A stretch of 64,000 nucleotides of DNA from Halomonas sp. 25-S5. GTDB taxonomy: Bacteria > Pseudomonadota > Gammaproteobacteria > Pseudomonadales > Halomonadaceae. Made by a program: the position numbers and the translations under genes. Every line of letters begins with the position of its first letter. Position 1 is the first letter of the stretch. The notes under the pieces are model-generated. The model did no database searches and was not told where the DNA came from. It saw only the letters and a program-made list of their open reading frames with translations. The stretch lies in contig NZ_JARANV010000001.1 of assembly GCF_029889845.1 (NCBI RefSeq), positions 124,001-188,000 on the forward strand, in the 5' to 3' direction. This document shows positions 55,914-64,000 of the stretch, piece after piece.

Positions 55914-57332
55914 ATGACCTCCTGGCTGATCGGCCTGGCGATCTTCCTGACTTACCTGCTGGGCTTCGTCTCGGCGGTGCTGGCCCTGATGTCCAGCCGT
56001 ACCTCCCAGGGGGCCATCGCCTGGATCATCTCGCTGATCACCATGCCCTACGTGGCAGTACCGGCCTACTGGATCTTCGGCCGGCCGCGCTTCTACGGCT
56101 ATGTCTCGGCCCGCGGCGAGCGCGATACCGTGCTGCGCCGACAGCTGGAACGCTACCGCGACCGCTTCGATCCCTATCTGTCTGACAACGTTGATGCGAA
56201 CATCCGCGCCGTGGAACAGCTGGCGATGATGCCGTTGACCCGCGGCAATCGGGCGGAGCTGCTGATCGATGGCCAGGTAGCCTTCGACAGCATCTTCGCC
56301 GGCATCGATCAGGCAGAAGAGTACGTGCTGGTACAGTTCTTTATCGTCCGTGACGATGCCCTGGGCATCGAGCTCAAGCATCGGCTGCAACGGGCCGCCG
56401 AGCGCAATGTGCGCATCTACTTTCTGTATGACGAGATCGGCAGTCGCGGGCTCGGTGACCGCTTCCTCCGCGACCTCGCCGAGGGCGGCGTGGAGGTCAG
56501 CGCCTTCCGCTCCTCCCGCGGTTTCAAGCATCGCTTTCAGCTCAACTTCCGCAACCATCGCAAGGTACTGGTGGTCGACGGCCGGGAAGGGTGGCTGGGA
56601 GGCTTCAACGTCGGCACCGAATACCTCGGGCAGCATCCCCGCCATGGCCACTGGCGCGACACCCATCTCAAGCTCACCGGCCCCAGCGTGCTGGGCCTGC
56701 AGGAGGCCTTCTGGGAGGACTGGCACTGGGCCACCGGCGAAATGATCTGCCTGACCTGGACGCCCCGGCCGAGCGGGGACGCCAACCAGAACGTGGTGAT
56801 CGTGCCCTCCGGGCCGGCGGACTCGCAGGAGACGGCGAGCCTGCTGGTGCAGCATGCAATCCACAGCTCCCACGAGCGCTTCTGGGTCACCAGCCCCTAT
56901 TTCGTGCCCGATCAGGGGGTACAGGATGCCCTGCGCCTGGCGGCGATGCGCGGCGTGGATGTGCGCATCATGATGCCCGAACGCCCCGATCACCTGCTGG
57001 TCTTCCTCTCGACCTTCTCCTTCCTGCCCGACATGCTGCGCGCCGGGGTCAGGGTCTATCGCTACCAACCAGGGTTCCTGCACCAGAAGGTGATGCTGAT
57101 CGACGATGCCGCCGCCAGCGTGGGTACGGTCAACCTGGACAACCGCTCCTTCCGGCTCAATTTCGAAATCACCGCCGTGGTGCCCGACCGGCAGTTCGCC
57201 GCCGAGGTGCGTCTGATGCTCGAGCATGACTTCACCGACTGCCGTCGCGTGGCCCTGGAAGAGCTGACCCGCCGCCCTCTGTGGCGCAAGCTGCTTTCCC
57301 GGGCGGCCTACCTGCTCTCGCCGATTCAGTGA
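55914..57332 (+). CDS. cls: Cardiolipin synthase (phospholipase D type)
   Basis: Joins two phosphatidylglycerol molecules to cardiolipin at the inner membrane. The 472-residue product has two N-terminal membrane helices (about 5-27 and 33-53) and two HKD motifs: NHRKVLVVDG near 217 and LHQKVMLIDDAAASVGTVN near 392. Length and layout fit the ClsA type. It follows the fumarase terminator and stands alone. High cardiolipin content is common in halophiles. Confidence 0.92.
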   Translation: MTSWLIGLAIFLTYLLGFVSAVLALMSSRTSQGAIAWIISLITMPYVAVPAYWIFGRPRFYGYVSARGERDTVLRRQLERYRDRFDPYLSDNVDANIRAVEQLAMMPLTRGNRAELLIDGQVAFDSIFAGIDQAEEYVLVQFFIVRDDALGIELKHRLQRAAERNVRIYFLYDEIGSRGLGDRFLRDLAEGGVEVSAFRSSRGFKHRFQLNFRNHRKVLVVDGREGWLGGFNVGTEYLGQHPRHGHWRDTHLKLTGPSVLGLQEAFWEDWHWATGEMICLTWTPRPSGDANQNVVIVPSGPADSQETASLLVQHAIHSSHERFWVTSPYFVPDQGVQDALRLAAMRGVDVRIMMPERPDHLLVFLSTFSFLPDMLRAGVRVYRYQPGFLHQKVMLIDDAAASVGTVNLDNRSFRLNFEITAVVPDRQFAAEVRLMLEHDFTDCRRVALEELTRRPLWRKLLSRAAYLLSPIQ

Positions 57333-57426
57333 GGCGGCTTGGGTCCCGCCCGTCGCTGGGGTACATTAGCGGTCTTCGAAGGCTCCCCGGCGGGAGTCGT
57401 GGACGCAGACATCCGGGGGAGTCCTG

Positions 57427-58344
57427 GTGAACCTCGAGACCAAGTGGCTGGAAGACTTCGTCGCCTTGGCCAGTACGCGCAGCTTTTCCGCCTCGGCCCG
57501 TCAGCGGCATGTCACCCAACCGGCCTTCAGTCGCCGCATCCGTTCCCTGGAGCAGGCGGTCGGCGTGACCCTGGTCGACCGCTCGACCACCCCCGTGGAC
57601 CTGACGCCCGAAGGGCAGCTGTTCCTGGTCACTGCCCGCAACATCGTCGAGCAGCTCAACGAGAGCCTCGGCCACCTGCGTGGCCTGGCCATGGCCAACG
57701 AGGCGCTGGATATCGTCGCCGCCCACTCCCTGGCGCTGAGTTTCTACCCCCAGTGGATCTCCCGTCTGCAGAAGGGCCTGGGTGAGCTGCCGACCCGGTT
57801 GGTGGCCATGAACGTGGGCGACGCGATCCATGTGCTACGCGAGGGCAACTGCGACCTGATGCTGGCCTACTACGATCCCTACGCCAGCATGCAGCTCGAT
57901 GCCGAGGTCTTTCCCTCCTTCTCCATCGGCCAGGTCAAGATGCTGCCGGTCTGCCTGCCCGACGAGCAGGGTAGACCACGCTTCCCGCTGGAGGGCCAGG
58001 AATCGCTTCCCTACCTGGCCTATACCCAGGGCGCCTTCCTGGGGCGCAGCGTGCGCATGCTGCTCAAGAACGATCCGGTACGCATGCGCCTGAGAACCGT
58101 CTATGAAACGGCCATGGCCGAGGGCCTCAAGGGCATGGTGATGCAGGGCATGGGCCTGGCCTGGATCCCCGACTTCTGCATTCGTCAGGAGCTCAAGGAT
58201 GGGCGCCTGATGCGGGCCGGTGGCGAGAAGTGGGACGTGCCGCTGGAGATTCGTCTCTATCGCTGTTCGCTGGTGCACAAGCCGGGCGTCGAGAAGCTGT
58301 GGCGGCAGATGATGAAGTTGCCCCGCGACTTCCTCCAGGCCTGA
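57427..58344 (+). CDS. LysR-family regulator resembling HypT
   Basis: A 305-residue LysR protein. Its N-terminus NLETKWLEDFVALASTRSFS and the continuation VTQPAFSRRIRSLEQAVGV closely follow E. coli HypT (YjiE), the methionine-oxidation-activated regulator of hypochlorite resistance. Whether the responsive methionines are conserved was not determined. The start is GTG 57427 after GGGGGAGT. It is convergent with the NadM-Nudix gene. Confidence 0.85.
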   Translation: MNLETKWLEDFVALASTRSFSASARQRHVTQPAFSRRIRSLEQAVGVTLVDRSTTPVDLTPEGQLFLVTARNIVEQLNESLGHLRGLAMANEALDIVAAHSLALSFYPQWISRLQKGLGELPTRLVAMNVGDAIHVLREGNCDLMLAYYDPYASMQLDAEVFPSFSIGQVKMLPVCLPDEQGRPRFPLEGQESLPYLAYTQGAFLGRSVRMLLKNDPVRMRLRTVYETAMAEGLKGMVMQGMGLAWIPDFCIRQELKDGRLMRAGGEKWDVPLEIRLYRCSLVHKPGVEKLWRQMMKLPRDFLQA

Positions 58345-58377
58345 TGGCGCCGGCTTGCGGCGCGTGGCCATGTCGCA

Positions 58378-59469
58378 TCAGGCGCGATCGAAATCCGCCG
58401 GCAGTCCCAGGAAGTCCTGGATGATGAAGAAGTGGTCCTCGAACAGTCCTTCGGGGTCGAGGTCGGCCAGGGGGACCCAGCGCGCATGGTCACCGCCCCG
58501 CACCGGCTTGAGCTGGGGCAGCTGCTGCTCGGGACGCAGGGCGAAGTAGAAGGCCTCTGCCAGGGTGCGTCCCCGCCAGCTGCGATGGGGTTCGTCGAAC
58601 AGCCGCTGGCCGCGCAGCGAGCCCTTGAGCACGGCCTCGGGCACCTTGAGGCGGACCCGCTCGCGCAGCTCCCTCAAACAGGCGTCCATCAGCCGTTCAT
58701 GGGGACTGATGAAGCCGCCGGGCAGGGCGTAGAGCCCCTTGCCGGGCGCGGCCGTGCGCCTGACCAGCAGCACGTGGCCGGATTGCACCACGACGGCATT
58801 CACGGTGACGAAGATCGGCGGGTAGGGGGCCTGGGCCCATGCCTGGCGGTACTGGTCCAGCAACTGCTGTTCCTCGACCAGCTGACCATAGGGCGCCTCC
58901 TCCAGGAAGTCGCGGATCCACGCCACCACGCCGGGGGGCAGGTCATGGGTAGCGTGGGTGCTCAGGTAGTCCTCCGCCGAGGAGCCGGAACGGAACAGCC
59001 GTTCACGGATGCGGCTGGCCGAGATGCCCTCCACCAGGGGCACGCTGACCGATTCCCACTGCGGGAAGAGGGCGAGGTAGTAGCTGGACTGCCCCCGACT
59101 GGCGCCGATCAGGCCGATGCGCGGCAGCCGGGCGCGCTCGGGGGAGGCGATATCACGCACCTTGCGCTGGACGTCGCGCACCCAGACGTCGTTGTTGTAG
59201 AGGGCGTCGAGCAGCGGCACGACCTCGAGCCGGGCATTCTCCTCCTCCTCGAAGGCGCTGCGCAGCATGCGCAGGCGCTCCTCGTAGCGCCAAGGGTTGC
59301 GCAGCGAGCGGGCCTGCCAGGCGGAACCTACCAGCACGATGACCTGGCGCGCGTGGCGCAGGGCCTCGCGGATCACCGCCAGGTGCCCCAGGTGGGGAGG
59401 CTGGAAGCGGCCGATGAACACCAGACAATCGAAGTCAGGCGTGTTGTCGGCGTCCGGTGGTGCGGTCAT
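58378..59469 (-). CDS. Bifunctional NMN adenylyltransferase/Nudix protein
   Basis: A fusion of two NAD-metabolism domains. The N-terminal nucleotidyltransferase (about 14-190) has GRFQPPHLGH and the late ISASRIRE motif, as in NadM-type NMN adenylyltransferases. The C-terminal domain (about 215-355) is a Nudix fold. Its Nudix box starts normally (GGFISPHERLMDACLREL) but continues RERVRL, where the second Glu of the REUxEExGU pattern and the Gly are both Arg. Hydrolase activity is therefore doubtful, while NAD synthesis looks intact. AGGAG precedes ATG 59469. Confidence 0.9.
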   Translation of the reverse strand: MTAPPDADNTPDFDCLVFIGRFQPPHLGHLAVIREALRHARQVIVLVGSAWQARSLRNPWRYEERLRMLRSAFEEEENARLEVVPLLDALYNNDVWVRDVQRKVRDIASPERARLPRIGLIGASRGQSSYYLALFPQWESVSVPLVEGISASRIRERLFRSGSSAEDYLSTHATHDLPPGVVAWIRDFLEEAPYGQLVEEQQLLDQYRQAWAQAPYPPIFVTVNAVVVQSGHVLLVRRTAAPGKGLYALPGGFISPHERLMDACLRELRERVRLKVPEAVLKGSLRGQRLFDEPHRSWRGRTLAEAFYFALRPEQQLPQLKPVRGGDHARWVPLADLDPEGLFEDHFFIIQDFLGLPADFDRA

Positions 59470-59610
59470 GAGCACTCCTGTCAGAGAGGGGCAGGGAGGG
59501 GCGGTGTCCATTATGGTCAGGCCCGCCGGCCGCTGCAATTGGGTCTGGTCTCGGCGAATACGGCTATATTTGGGTATGCTGAAGGAAACGACAGGAACGC
59601 GGGGAACGGG

Positions 59611-60555
59611 ATGATCACGGCGAGCATGACGACGATCCAGCAAGCAGCGTTGTTCTGGTGGGGGGTAGTGCGGGACGCAATGAAACTCTGGCTCGAGCGC
59701 AACGCCTTCAGTTATGCCGGCTCGCTGGCCTTTTACACGCTCTTCTCCCTGGCGCCCATCATGATCATCGCCGTCACGGTGATTGGCGTGGTGCTTGGCG
59801 AGGAGGCCGCCCAGGGACAGGTCGTCGCCCAACTGCAGGGCACCATGGGTCATGACGCCGCCGCCGCCATCGAGCGAGCGGTTGCCCAGTCACGCATTGA
59901 GGAGTCCGGCCTGCTGCCGACCCTGCTCGGGGTGGGGGCCCTGCTGGTCGGTGCCACCACCGTCTTCGCCCAGATGCAGTTTTCGCTGAATACCCTCTGG
60001 GGCGTGACGGCCAGGCCCAGCAGCAACAGTGCCCTCAAATTCCTCAAGAACCGCCTGCTGTCGCTGACCGTGGTGCTGTCCATCGGCTTCATCCTGCTGG
60101 TGTCGCTGGTGCTCGGGGTGGTGATACGGGCCATGCTGCAGGCCGCCGATGACCTGCTGCCCTTCGTCGGGCTGCTGACCACTGGTGCCGAGTTCCTGGT
60201 CTCGCTGGCGGTGATCGCCGCGCTCTTCGCCACCATTTTCAAGGTATTGCCGGACGTGGTGCTGCGCTGGCAGGACGTGCTGGTCGGTGCCGTGGTCACC
60301 GCCGTGCTGTTCGCCATCGGCCGTTCGGGCATCGCCATCTATCTGGCCTATACGGCCACGGCCTCCACCTACGGCGCGGCCGGTTCGGTGGTGATGATCC
60401 TGCTGTGGGTCTACTACAGCTCGCTGATCCTGCTGTTCGGCGCCGCCTTCACCAAGTGCCACCTGCTGGCGTCGGGCAAGGCGGTGGTGCCGCGCAATTC
60501 CGCGGTTCTGGTGCGCCACGAACTGCTCGATCACCACGACCCCGTCGAGACCTGA
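59611..60555 (+). CDS. YihY/BrkB-family membrane protein
   Basis: A 314-residue inner-membrane protein with about six helices and the family's SYAGSLAFYTLFSLAPIMII and GSVVMILLWVYYSSLILLFGA stretches. YihY/BrkB proteins were once labelled ribonuclease BN; their role remains unclear. The start is ATG 59611 after GGGGAACGG; ATG 59626 is an alternative. A perfect palindromic hairpin follows. Confidence 0.88.
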   Translation: MITASMTTIQQAALFWWGVVRDAMKLWLERNAFSYAGSLAFYTLFSLAPIMIIAVTVIGVVLGEEAAQGQVVAQLQGTMGHDAAAAIERAVAQSRIEESGLLPTLLGVGALLVGATTVFAQMQFSLNTLWGVTARPSSNSALKFLKNRLLSLTVVLSIGFILLVSLVLGVVIRAMLQAADDLLPFVGLLTTGAEFLVSLAVIAALFATIFKVLPDVVLRWQDVLVGAVVTAVLFAIGRSGIAIYLAYTATASTYGAAGSVVMILLWVYYSSLILLFGAAFTKCHLLASGKAVVPRNSAVLVRHELLDHHDPVET

Positions 60556-60580
60556 ACCGCCCCTCACCCGCGAACACGAG

Positions 60581-60604
60581 GAAGGCCGGCGATCGCCGGC
60601 CTTC
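60581..60604. terminator. Bidirectional palindromic terminator
   Basis: A perfect 24-bp palindrome with arms GAAGGCCGGCGA and TCGCCGGCCTTC lies between the convergent YihY and amino-acid dehydrogenase genes. In RNA it forms a long GC hairpin for either transcript. There is no clear T run. Confidence 0.7.
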
Positions 60605-60626
60605 TGCATCGTGCCCACGGGCGGGA

Positions 60627-61673
60627 TCAGCCGGCGGGACGGAAACGCTCCCGGGCCAGGTCGTCGGCCACGGTGGCAGGACTGAGGCCCTCGCGGTCGG
60701 CGCGGGCGAAGATCTGGTCCAGGGTGGCCCCGATCCCCTCGATATGCCCCATGACGGCATCGCGGCGGTAGTCGTCACGACGCTGCCAGGCGATCTCGAT
60801 CACCCCGCCGGCGTTGGCCACATAGTCCGGGGTGTAGAGAATGCCGCGGGCCATCAGGCGCTTGGCGATCGACGGGGAGGCCAGCTGGTTGTTGGCGGCG
60901 CCGCAGATCACCCTGGCCTTCAGGCGGTCGACCACCGATTCCGAGAGGGCGGCCCCCAAGGCGCAGGGAGCGAAGACGTCGACCCCGGCATCGGCGATCG
61001 CGGCCGGTGTTACGGTCTCGGCACCGAGCTCCTCGGCGAGGTGGGCCAGGGCGGCGGTATCGACATCGGTCAGCACCAGCCGGGCGCCGGCGGCGTGGAG
61101 ATGGCGTGCCAGGTGGGCCCCGACGTTGCCGACCCCCTGCACCGCTACCCGCACGCCCGCCAGGTCGTCGCACCCCAGGCCATGGCGGACGGCACTCTTG
61201 AGGGCGCAGAACACTCCCCAGGCCGTGAACGGCGAGGGATCGCCCGAGGCGGCGCCGTGGCGTGGCAGGCCGCCGACGTGCTCGGTGACCTCGGCGATGC
61301 GTCGCATGTCGGCCTCGCTGCTGCCCGAGTCCTCGGCGGTGATGTAGGCGCCGCCCAGGCCGTCGACCAGCCGGCCCATGGCGCGCAGCAGCTCGGGGGT
61401 CTTGTCGCGGCGCGGGTCGGCGATGATCACCGCCTTGCCGCCGCCCAGCGGCAGGTCGGCCAGCGCCGACTTGTAGGTCATGCCGCGGGAGAGGCGCAGC
61501 ACGTCGGTGAGTGCCTCGGCGTCGCTTGCATAGGGGAAGATGCGCAGGCCGCCCAGGGCCGGGCCGCGGGTGGTGTCGTGGATGGCGATGATGGCGCGCA
61601 GGCCGCTCGCCTCGTCGCTACCGAAGACGATCTGCTGATGGTGGTCGAACTCGGGGTGGTCGAAGACCGGCAT
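60627..61673 (-). CDS. Leucine/phenylalanine/valine dehydrogenase family protein
   Basis: NAD-dependent oxidative deaminase of the Glu/Leu/Phe/Val dehydrogenase family. The 348-residue product has the substrate and catalytic lysines in TYKSALADLPLGGGKAVI, ITAEDSGS, and a C-terminal Rossmann domain with VQGVGNVGAHLA. Its length matches leucine/valine dehydrogenases rather than glutamate dehydrogenase. The substrate is probably a branched-chain or aromatic amino acid. It stands alone on the minus strand. Confidence 0.88.
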   Translation of the reverse strand: MPVFDHPEFDHHQQIVFGSDEASGLRAIIAIHDTTRGPALGGLRIFPYASDAEALTDVLRLSRGMTYKSALADLPLGGGKAVIIADPRRDKTPELLRAMGRLVDGLGGAYITAEDSGSSEADMRRIAEVTEHVGGLPRHGAASGDPSPFTAWGVFCALKSAVRHGLGCDDLAGVRVAVQGVGNVGAHLARHLHAAGARLVLTDVDTAALAHLAEELGAETVTPAAIADAGVDVFAPCALGAALSESVVDRLKARVICGAANNQLASPSIAKRLMARGILYTPDYVANAGGVIEIAWQRRDDYRRDAVMGHIEGIGATLDQIFARADREGLSPATVADDLARERFRPAG

Positions 61674-61888
61674 GGCGGAACTCCCTCGTGAGGATGATCA
61701 TTGTGGTTGTGTCGGCCCGGGTAGGGCGATCCTCGGCCGCGGAGGGCTTGTGGCCGTGTGGCGTCCGGGGATAGTGACAAGACTAGGGCATCGGCCCCGG
61801 GACGGGAAGGCCTGGGGGCTGGCCCCCTGCCTGGCGCGGCTGGTAGAAAGGGGCACGTGATCGATCGCGACCGACAGAGGAGATGGCC

Positions 61889-62161
61889 ATGGACAAGTGC
61901 TGCGCGAGAGCGCTGGTGACCGGCAAGGTGCAGGGCGTCTGGTACCGCCGCGCGACCCAGGAGCAGGCCCTCAGGGCCGGGATCACCGGCCATGCGATCA
62001 ACCTGCCGGACGGCCGGGTCGAGGTGCTGATGTGCGGCGAGCGCGAGGCGGTCAAGCGCCTCGCTGAGTGGCTGTGGAAGGGGCCGGACGGGGCTCGGGT
62101 CACCCATGTGGAGTTCGAGGTGATCGAGACCCACGCGCCGGACGATTTCCGCACCCGCTAG
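61889..62161 (+). CDS. acyP: Acylphosphatase
   Basis: Hydrolyses carboxyl-phosphate bonds of small acyl phosphates. The 90-residue product has the catalytic loop VTGKVQGVWYRRAT, with the active-site arginine, and the conserved asparagine region GHAINLPDGRVEV. ATG 61889 is seven bases after GAGGAG; the ATG at 61883 overlaps that site and is rejected. It is convergent with the nucleoside hydrolase gene. Confidence 0.93.
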   Translation: MDKCCARALVTGKVQGVWYRRATQEQALRAGITGHAINLPDGRVEVLMCGEREAVKRLAEWLWKGPDGARVTHVEFEVIETHAPDDFRTR

Positions 62162-62218
62162 CGGTGCCGATGAACCGGCAGGGCCCGGAGCACGTGCCCT
62201 GCCGGTGCTTTTCGGCCG

Positions 62219-63160
62219 TCAGGCCAGAGTGTCGGCGATCCAGTCGCTGACGGCCTCGCCGTCGACGCCCAGGCAGACCTCCACCAACGGGGTATGGGAC
62301 CAGCGCGCCTCGATGAAGCCGCGTCCCTCGGGGGCGAAGATCGTCTGGCCCTCGGCATCGCCGGACGTCGCCACGCTCAGATGGCCGCGGCCCGTGGTGA
62401 AGAGCTCCGGGCGCAGCAGCCAGGCCAGAGCGCAGCTGTCGTGGGGGCAGCAACCATCGATGCCCAGGAACTCCCGGTAGAAGTCCCGGTAGAAGTCGTA
62501 GCTGCCCGCCAGCACCTTGCCGAGCGCGCCCTGGCCGGCCTCGATGCGCGCCATGTGCTCGCCGGTGAGCACACAGCGATGGGTGACGTCCAGCCCCACC
62601 AGGGTCAGCGGCCAGCCGGCGGTGAGCACCCGCGCGGCGGCGTCCGGGTCATTGAACATGTTGGCCTCGGCCACCGGGGTGACGTTGCCCCCCTCACGGA
62701 TCGAGCCGCCCATGATCACCACCCGCTTGACCTTCCCGGTGATCGCCGGGTCGAGCTGCAGGGCCGCGGCGAGGTTGCCCACCGGGCCCACCGCCACCAG
62801 GGTGACCTCGCCGGGCCGGGCATTCAGGGTGTCGACGATGAATTGCGGCGCGCTGCGGGAATCGGCCTTGCCCTCGACCGGCGGCAGCGCGATATCGCCC
62901 AGGCCGTTGGCGCCATGGATGTGGGCGGGCGGCGGATGACGCGCCTTGACCAGCGGTGCCGCGGCGCCCTGGGCCACGGGAACCTCTCGCCCGGCAAGCT
63001 CGGCGAGCAGCAGGGCATTGTGGGTGGCAGTCTCCACGTCGACGTTGCCGTAGGTGGTGGTCAGCCCCAGCAGCTCGAGCTCGGGATGGCGCAGGGCGAT
63101 GGCGATGGCTTGGGCGTCGTCGACGCCCGGGTCGGTATCGAAGATGATCGGATGGCTCAC
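62219..63160 (-). CDS. Inosine/uridine-preferring nucleoside hydrolase
   Basis: Cleaves ribonucleosides to free base and ribose. The 313-residue product has the calcium-binding motif DTDPGVDDAQAI near the N-terminus, NVTPVAEANMFNDPDAA and a late His region (HDSCALAW). The start is GTG 63160, preceded by GAGGAGG. It overlaps the stop of the ribokinase gene as GTGA, so the two are coupled: the hydrolase frees ribose and the kinase phosphorylates it. Confidence 0.92.
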   Translation of the reverse strand: MSHPIIFDTDPGVDDAQAIAIALRHPELELLGLTTTYGNVDVETATHNALLLAELAGREVPVAQGAAAPLVKARHPPPAHIHGANGLGDIALPPVEGKADSRSAPQFIVDTLNARPGEVTLVAVGPVGNLAAALQLDPAITGKVKRVVIMGGSIREGGNVTPVAEANMFNDPDAAARVLTAGWPLTLVGLDVTHRCVLTGEHMARIEAGQGALGKVLAGSYDFYRDFYREFLGIDGCCPHDSCALAWLLRPELFTTGRGHLSVATSGDAEGQTIFAPEGRGFIEARWSHTPLVEVCLGVDGEAVSDWIADTLA

Positions 63161-64000
63161 GGTGCCTCCTCGTCGTGGCGGTGGGGCGCGGGAAGGCCGT
63201 CGCACAGGGCGCGCTCGACCGCCGTCGCCTCGGGGATGCTCTCGGTGGCGCCGGCGACCTGGACGCTCAGGGCGGCGGCGGTGGCGGCCCGTGTCAGGCA
63301 GTCGGTCACCGGCCGTCCCTGCTGCAGGGCGGCCAGATAGTAGCCGATGAAGGTGTCGCCGGCCGCCGTGGTGTCCCGCGGCGTGACCGGCAGGGCCGGC
63401 TGGAAGTGGCGTTCGTCGTCGGACTGGTACCAGGCGCCGTCGCCGCCCAGGGTCAGCACCGTCTCGCCGCCGGGCAGGCGGCGGGCGAGCCCGTCCAGCA
63501 GGGCCTCGGGCGGGGCGGCCTCGTCCAGGCCGGCCAGCCAGGCGGCCTCGCCGCGATTGACGAACAGCAGCCGGCAGTGGGCCAGGGGCAACGCCAGCAC
63601 CGCATCGCTCATCGGTGCGGGGTTGAGGGCGATGTTCAGGCCCGCCTCCACGGCGCGTTCCAGCACCCGGGGCAAAGCATTGCACTCGTTCTGGGCCAGC
63701 AGCCAGTCCCCGGGCGAGGCCGCGGCGAAATGCGCGTCGAGATCCTGTTCCGTATAGCCATGGTTGGCCCCGGAGAAGAGGAGGATGGCGTTCTCGCCCC
63801 GGTCGTCCACCTGGATGATGGCGTGGCCGCTGGGCTCGTCGACCAGGGCGATCGCCTCCACTGCCACCCCGGCACGCGCCAGCCACTCACGGGCCCAGGC
63901 GTCCTGGCGCCCCAGGCGCCCCCAGTGGCGGACCCGCCCGCCGGCGCGTGCCATGGCCAGCGACTGGTTGGCCCCCTTGCCCCCCAGGCCGACCCGGTAG
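63157..64000 (-). CDS. rbsK: Ribokinase (5' end beyond the window)
   Basis: A PfkB-family sugar kinase that phosphorylates ribose at O5. The visible 280 codons include GLGGKGANQSLAMARAGG near the truncated N-terminus, the LGRQDAW loop, and the catalytic/anion-hole motif TTAAGDTFIGYY. About 20-30 N-terminal residues, including the start, lie outside the window. It is in an operon with the nucleoside hydrolase, giving a nucleoside salvage unit. Confidence 0.9.
   Translation of the reverse strand, partial: YRVGLGGKGANQSLAMARAGGRVRHWGRLGRQDAWAREWLARAGVAVEAIALVDEPSGHAIIQVDDRGENAILLFSGANHGYTEQDLDAHFAAASPGDWLLAQNECNALPRVLERAVEAGLNIALNPAPMSDAVLALPLAHCRLLFVNRGEAAWLAGLDEAAPPEALLDGLARRLPGGETVLTLGGDGAWYQSDDERHFQPALPVTPRDTTAAGDTFIGYYLAALQQGRPVTDCLTRAATAAALSVQVAGATESIPEATAVERALCDGLPAPHRHDEEAP

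Noticed and set aside
54135..57227. A 1030-codon open frame on the minus strand
   Set aside because: It is antisense to the fumarase and cardiolipin synthase genes. Long opposite-strand frames are common in GC-rich DNA, and the peptide has His/Gly/Arg-rich shadow composition with no family signature.

Overview
The window is a gene-dense stretch of a high-GC gammaproteobacterial chromosome. Several things point to a halophilic member of the Halomonadaceae (Halomonas or a close relative): the conserved thrS-infC-rpmI-rplT-pheS-pheT-ihfA order, an NhaD-type Na+/H+ antiporter, class I fumarase, paired ketone-body/PHB genes, and very strong GC at third codon positions. That assignment is inference from gene content; no rRNA or tRNA gene was found. 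I saw no prophage, complete insertion sequence, CRISPR array or obvious genomic island. Nearly everything is core or envelope metabolism.

Layout. 0.1-8.2 kb: a phasin-like gene, then an aa3/caa3-type cytochrome c oxidase cluster (coxB with fused cytochrome c, coxA, coxC, SURF1, heme A synthase, heme O synthase), closed by a strong terminator. 8.3-11.5 kb: a DASS transporter, a DUF2489 protein and an OmpA-family lipoprotein. 11.7-18.8 kb: the translation operon thrS to ihfA. 18.9-22.5 kb: small membrane proteins, a flavodoxin, the nucleosidase PpnN and a LysR regulator. 22.5-29.1 kb: glycine cleavage, with gcvH-gcvP leftward and an alanine/glycine symporter plus gcvT rightward. 29.2-33.5 kb: AlkB and an envelope cluster (PAP2 phosphatase, glycosyltransferase, LysM/LytM lipoprotein, acyltransferase). 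33.6-40 kb: a LysR regulator divergent from scoAB, a DUF1338-like protein, glutaredoxin, an inositol monophosphatase-like protein, a HybE-like protein and 3-hydroxybutyrate dehydrogenase. 40-46.4 kb: a RegB/RegA-type redox two-component pair, a CBS protein, NhaD and an FtsH paralogue. 46.6-54 kb: aldo/keto reductase, prfC, TatD, YgfZ, a small HMA-like/OsmC pair and uvrB. 54.2-64 kb: class I fumarase, a cardiolipin synthase-type protein, a HypT-like LysR regulator, NadM-Nudix, a YihY protein, an amino-acid dehydrogenase, acylphosphatase, a nucleoside hydrolase and a ribokinase cut by the window edge.

Functional links. Phasin, scoAB and bdhA together suggest that the cell stores polyhydroxybutyrate and uses 3-hydroxybutyrate/acetoacetate. 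The cox cluster and the RegBA-like pair fit aerobic respiration with redox sensing. The symporter and the gcv genes form a plausible glycine uptake and degradation locus.

The most interesting signals are at the level of sequence structure. infC appears to start at an AUC codon. ihfA is preceded by three tandem 14-bp units that each carry an ATG in a different frame. A codon-biased 46-codon frame with only a CTG start overlaps the end of grxA. A 16-nt sequence is repeated exactly in two distant intergenic regions. Short tandem repeats, mostly of about three copies, recur at gene ends. No clearly novel multi-gene system was recognised.
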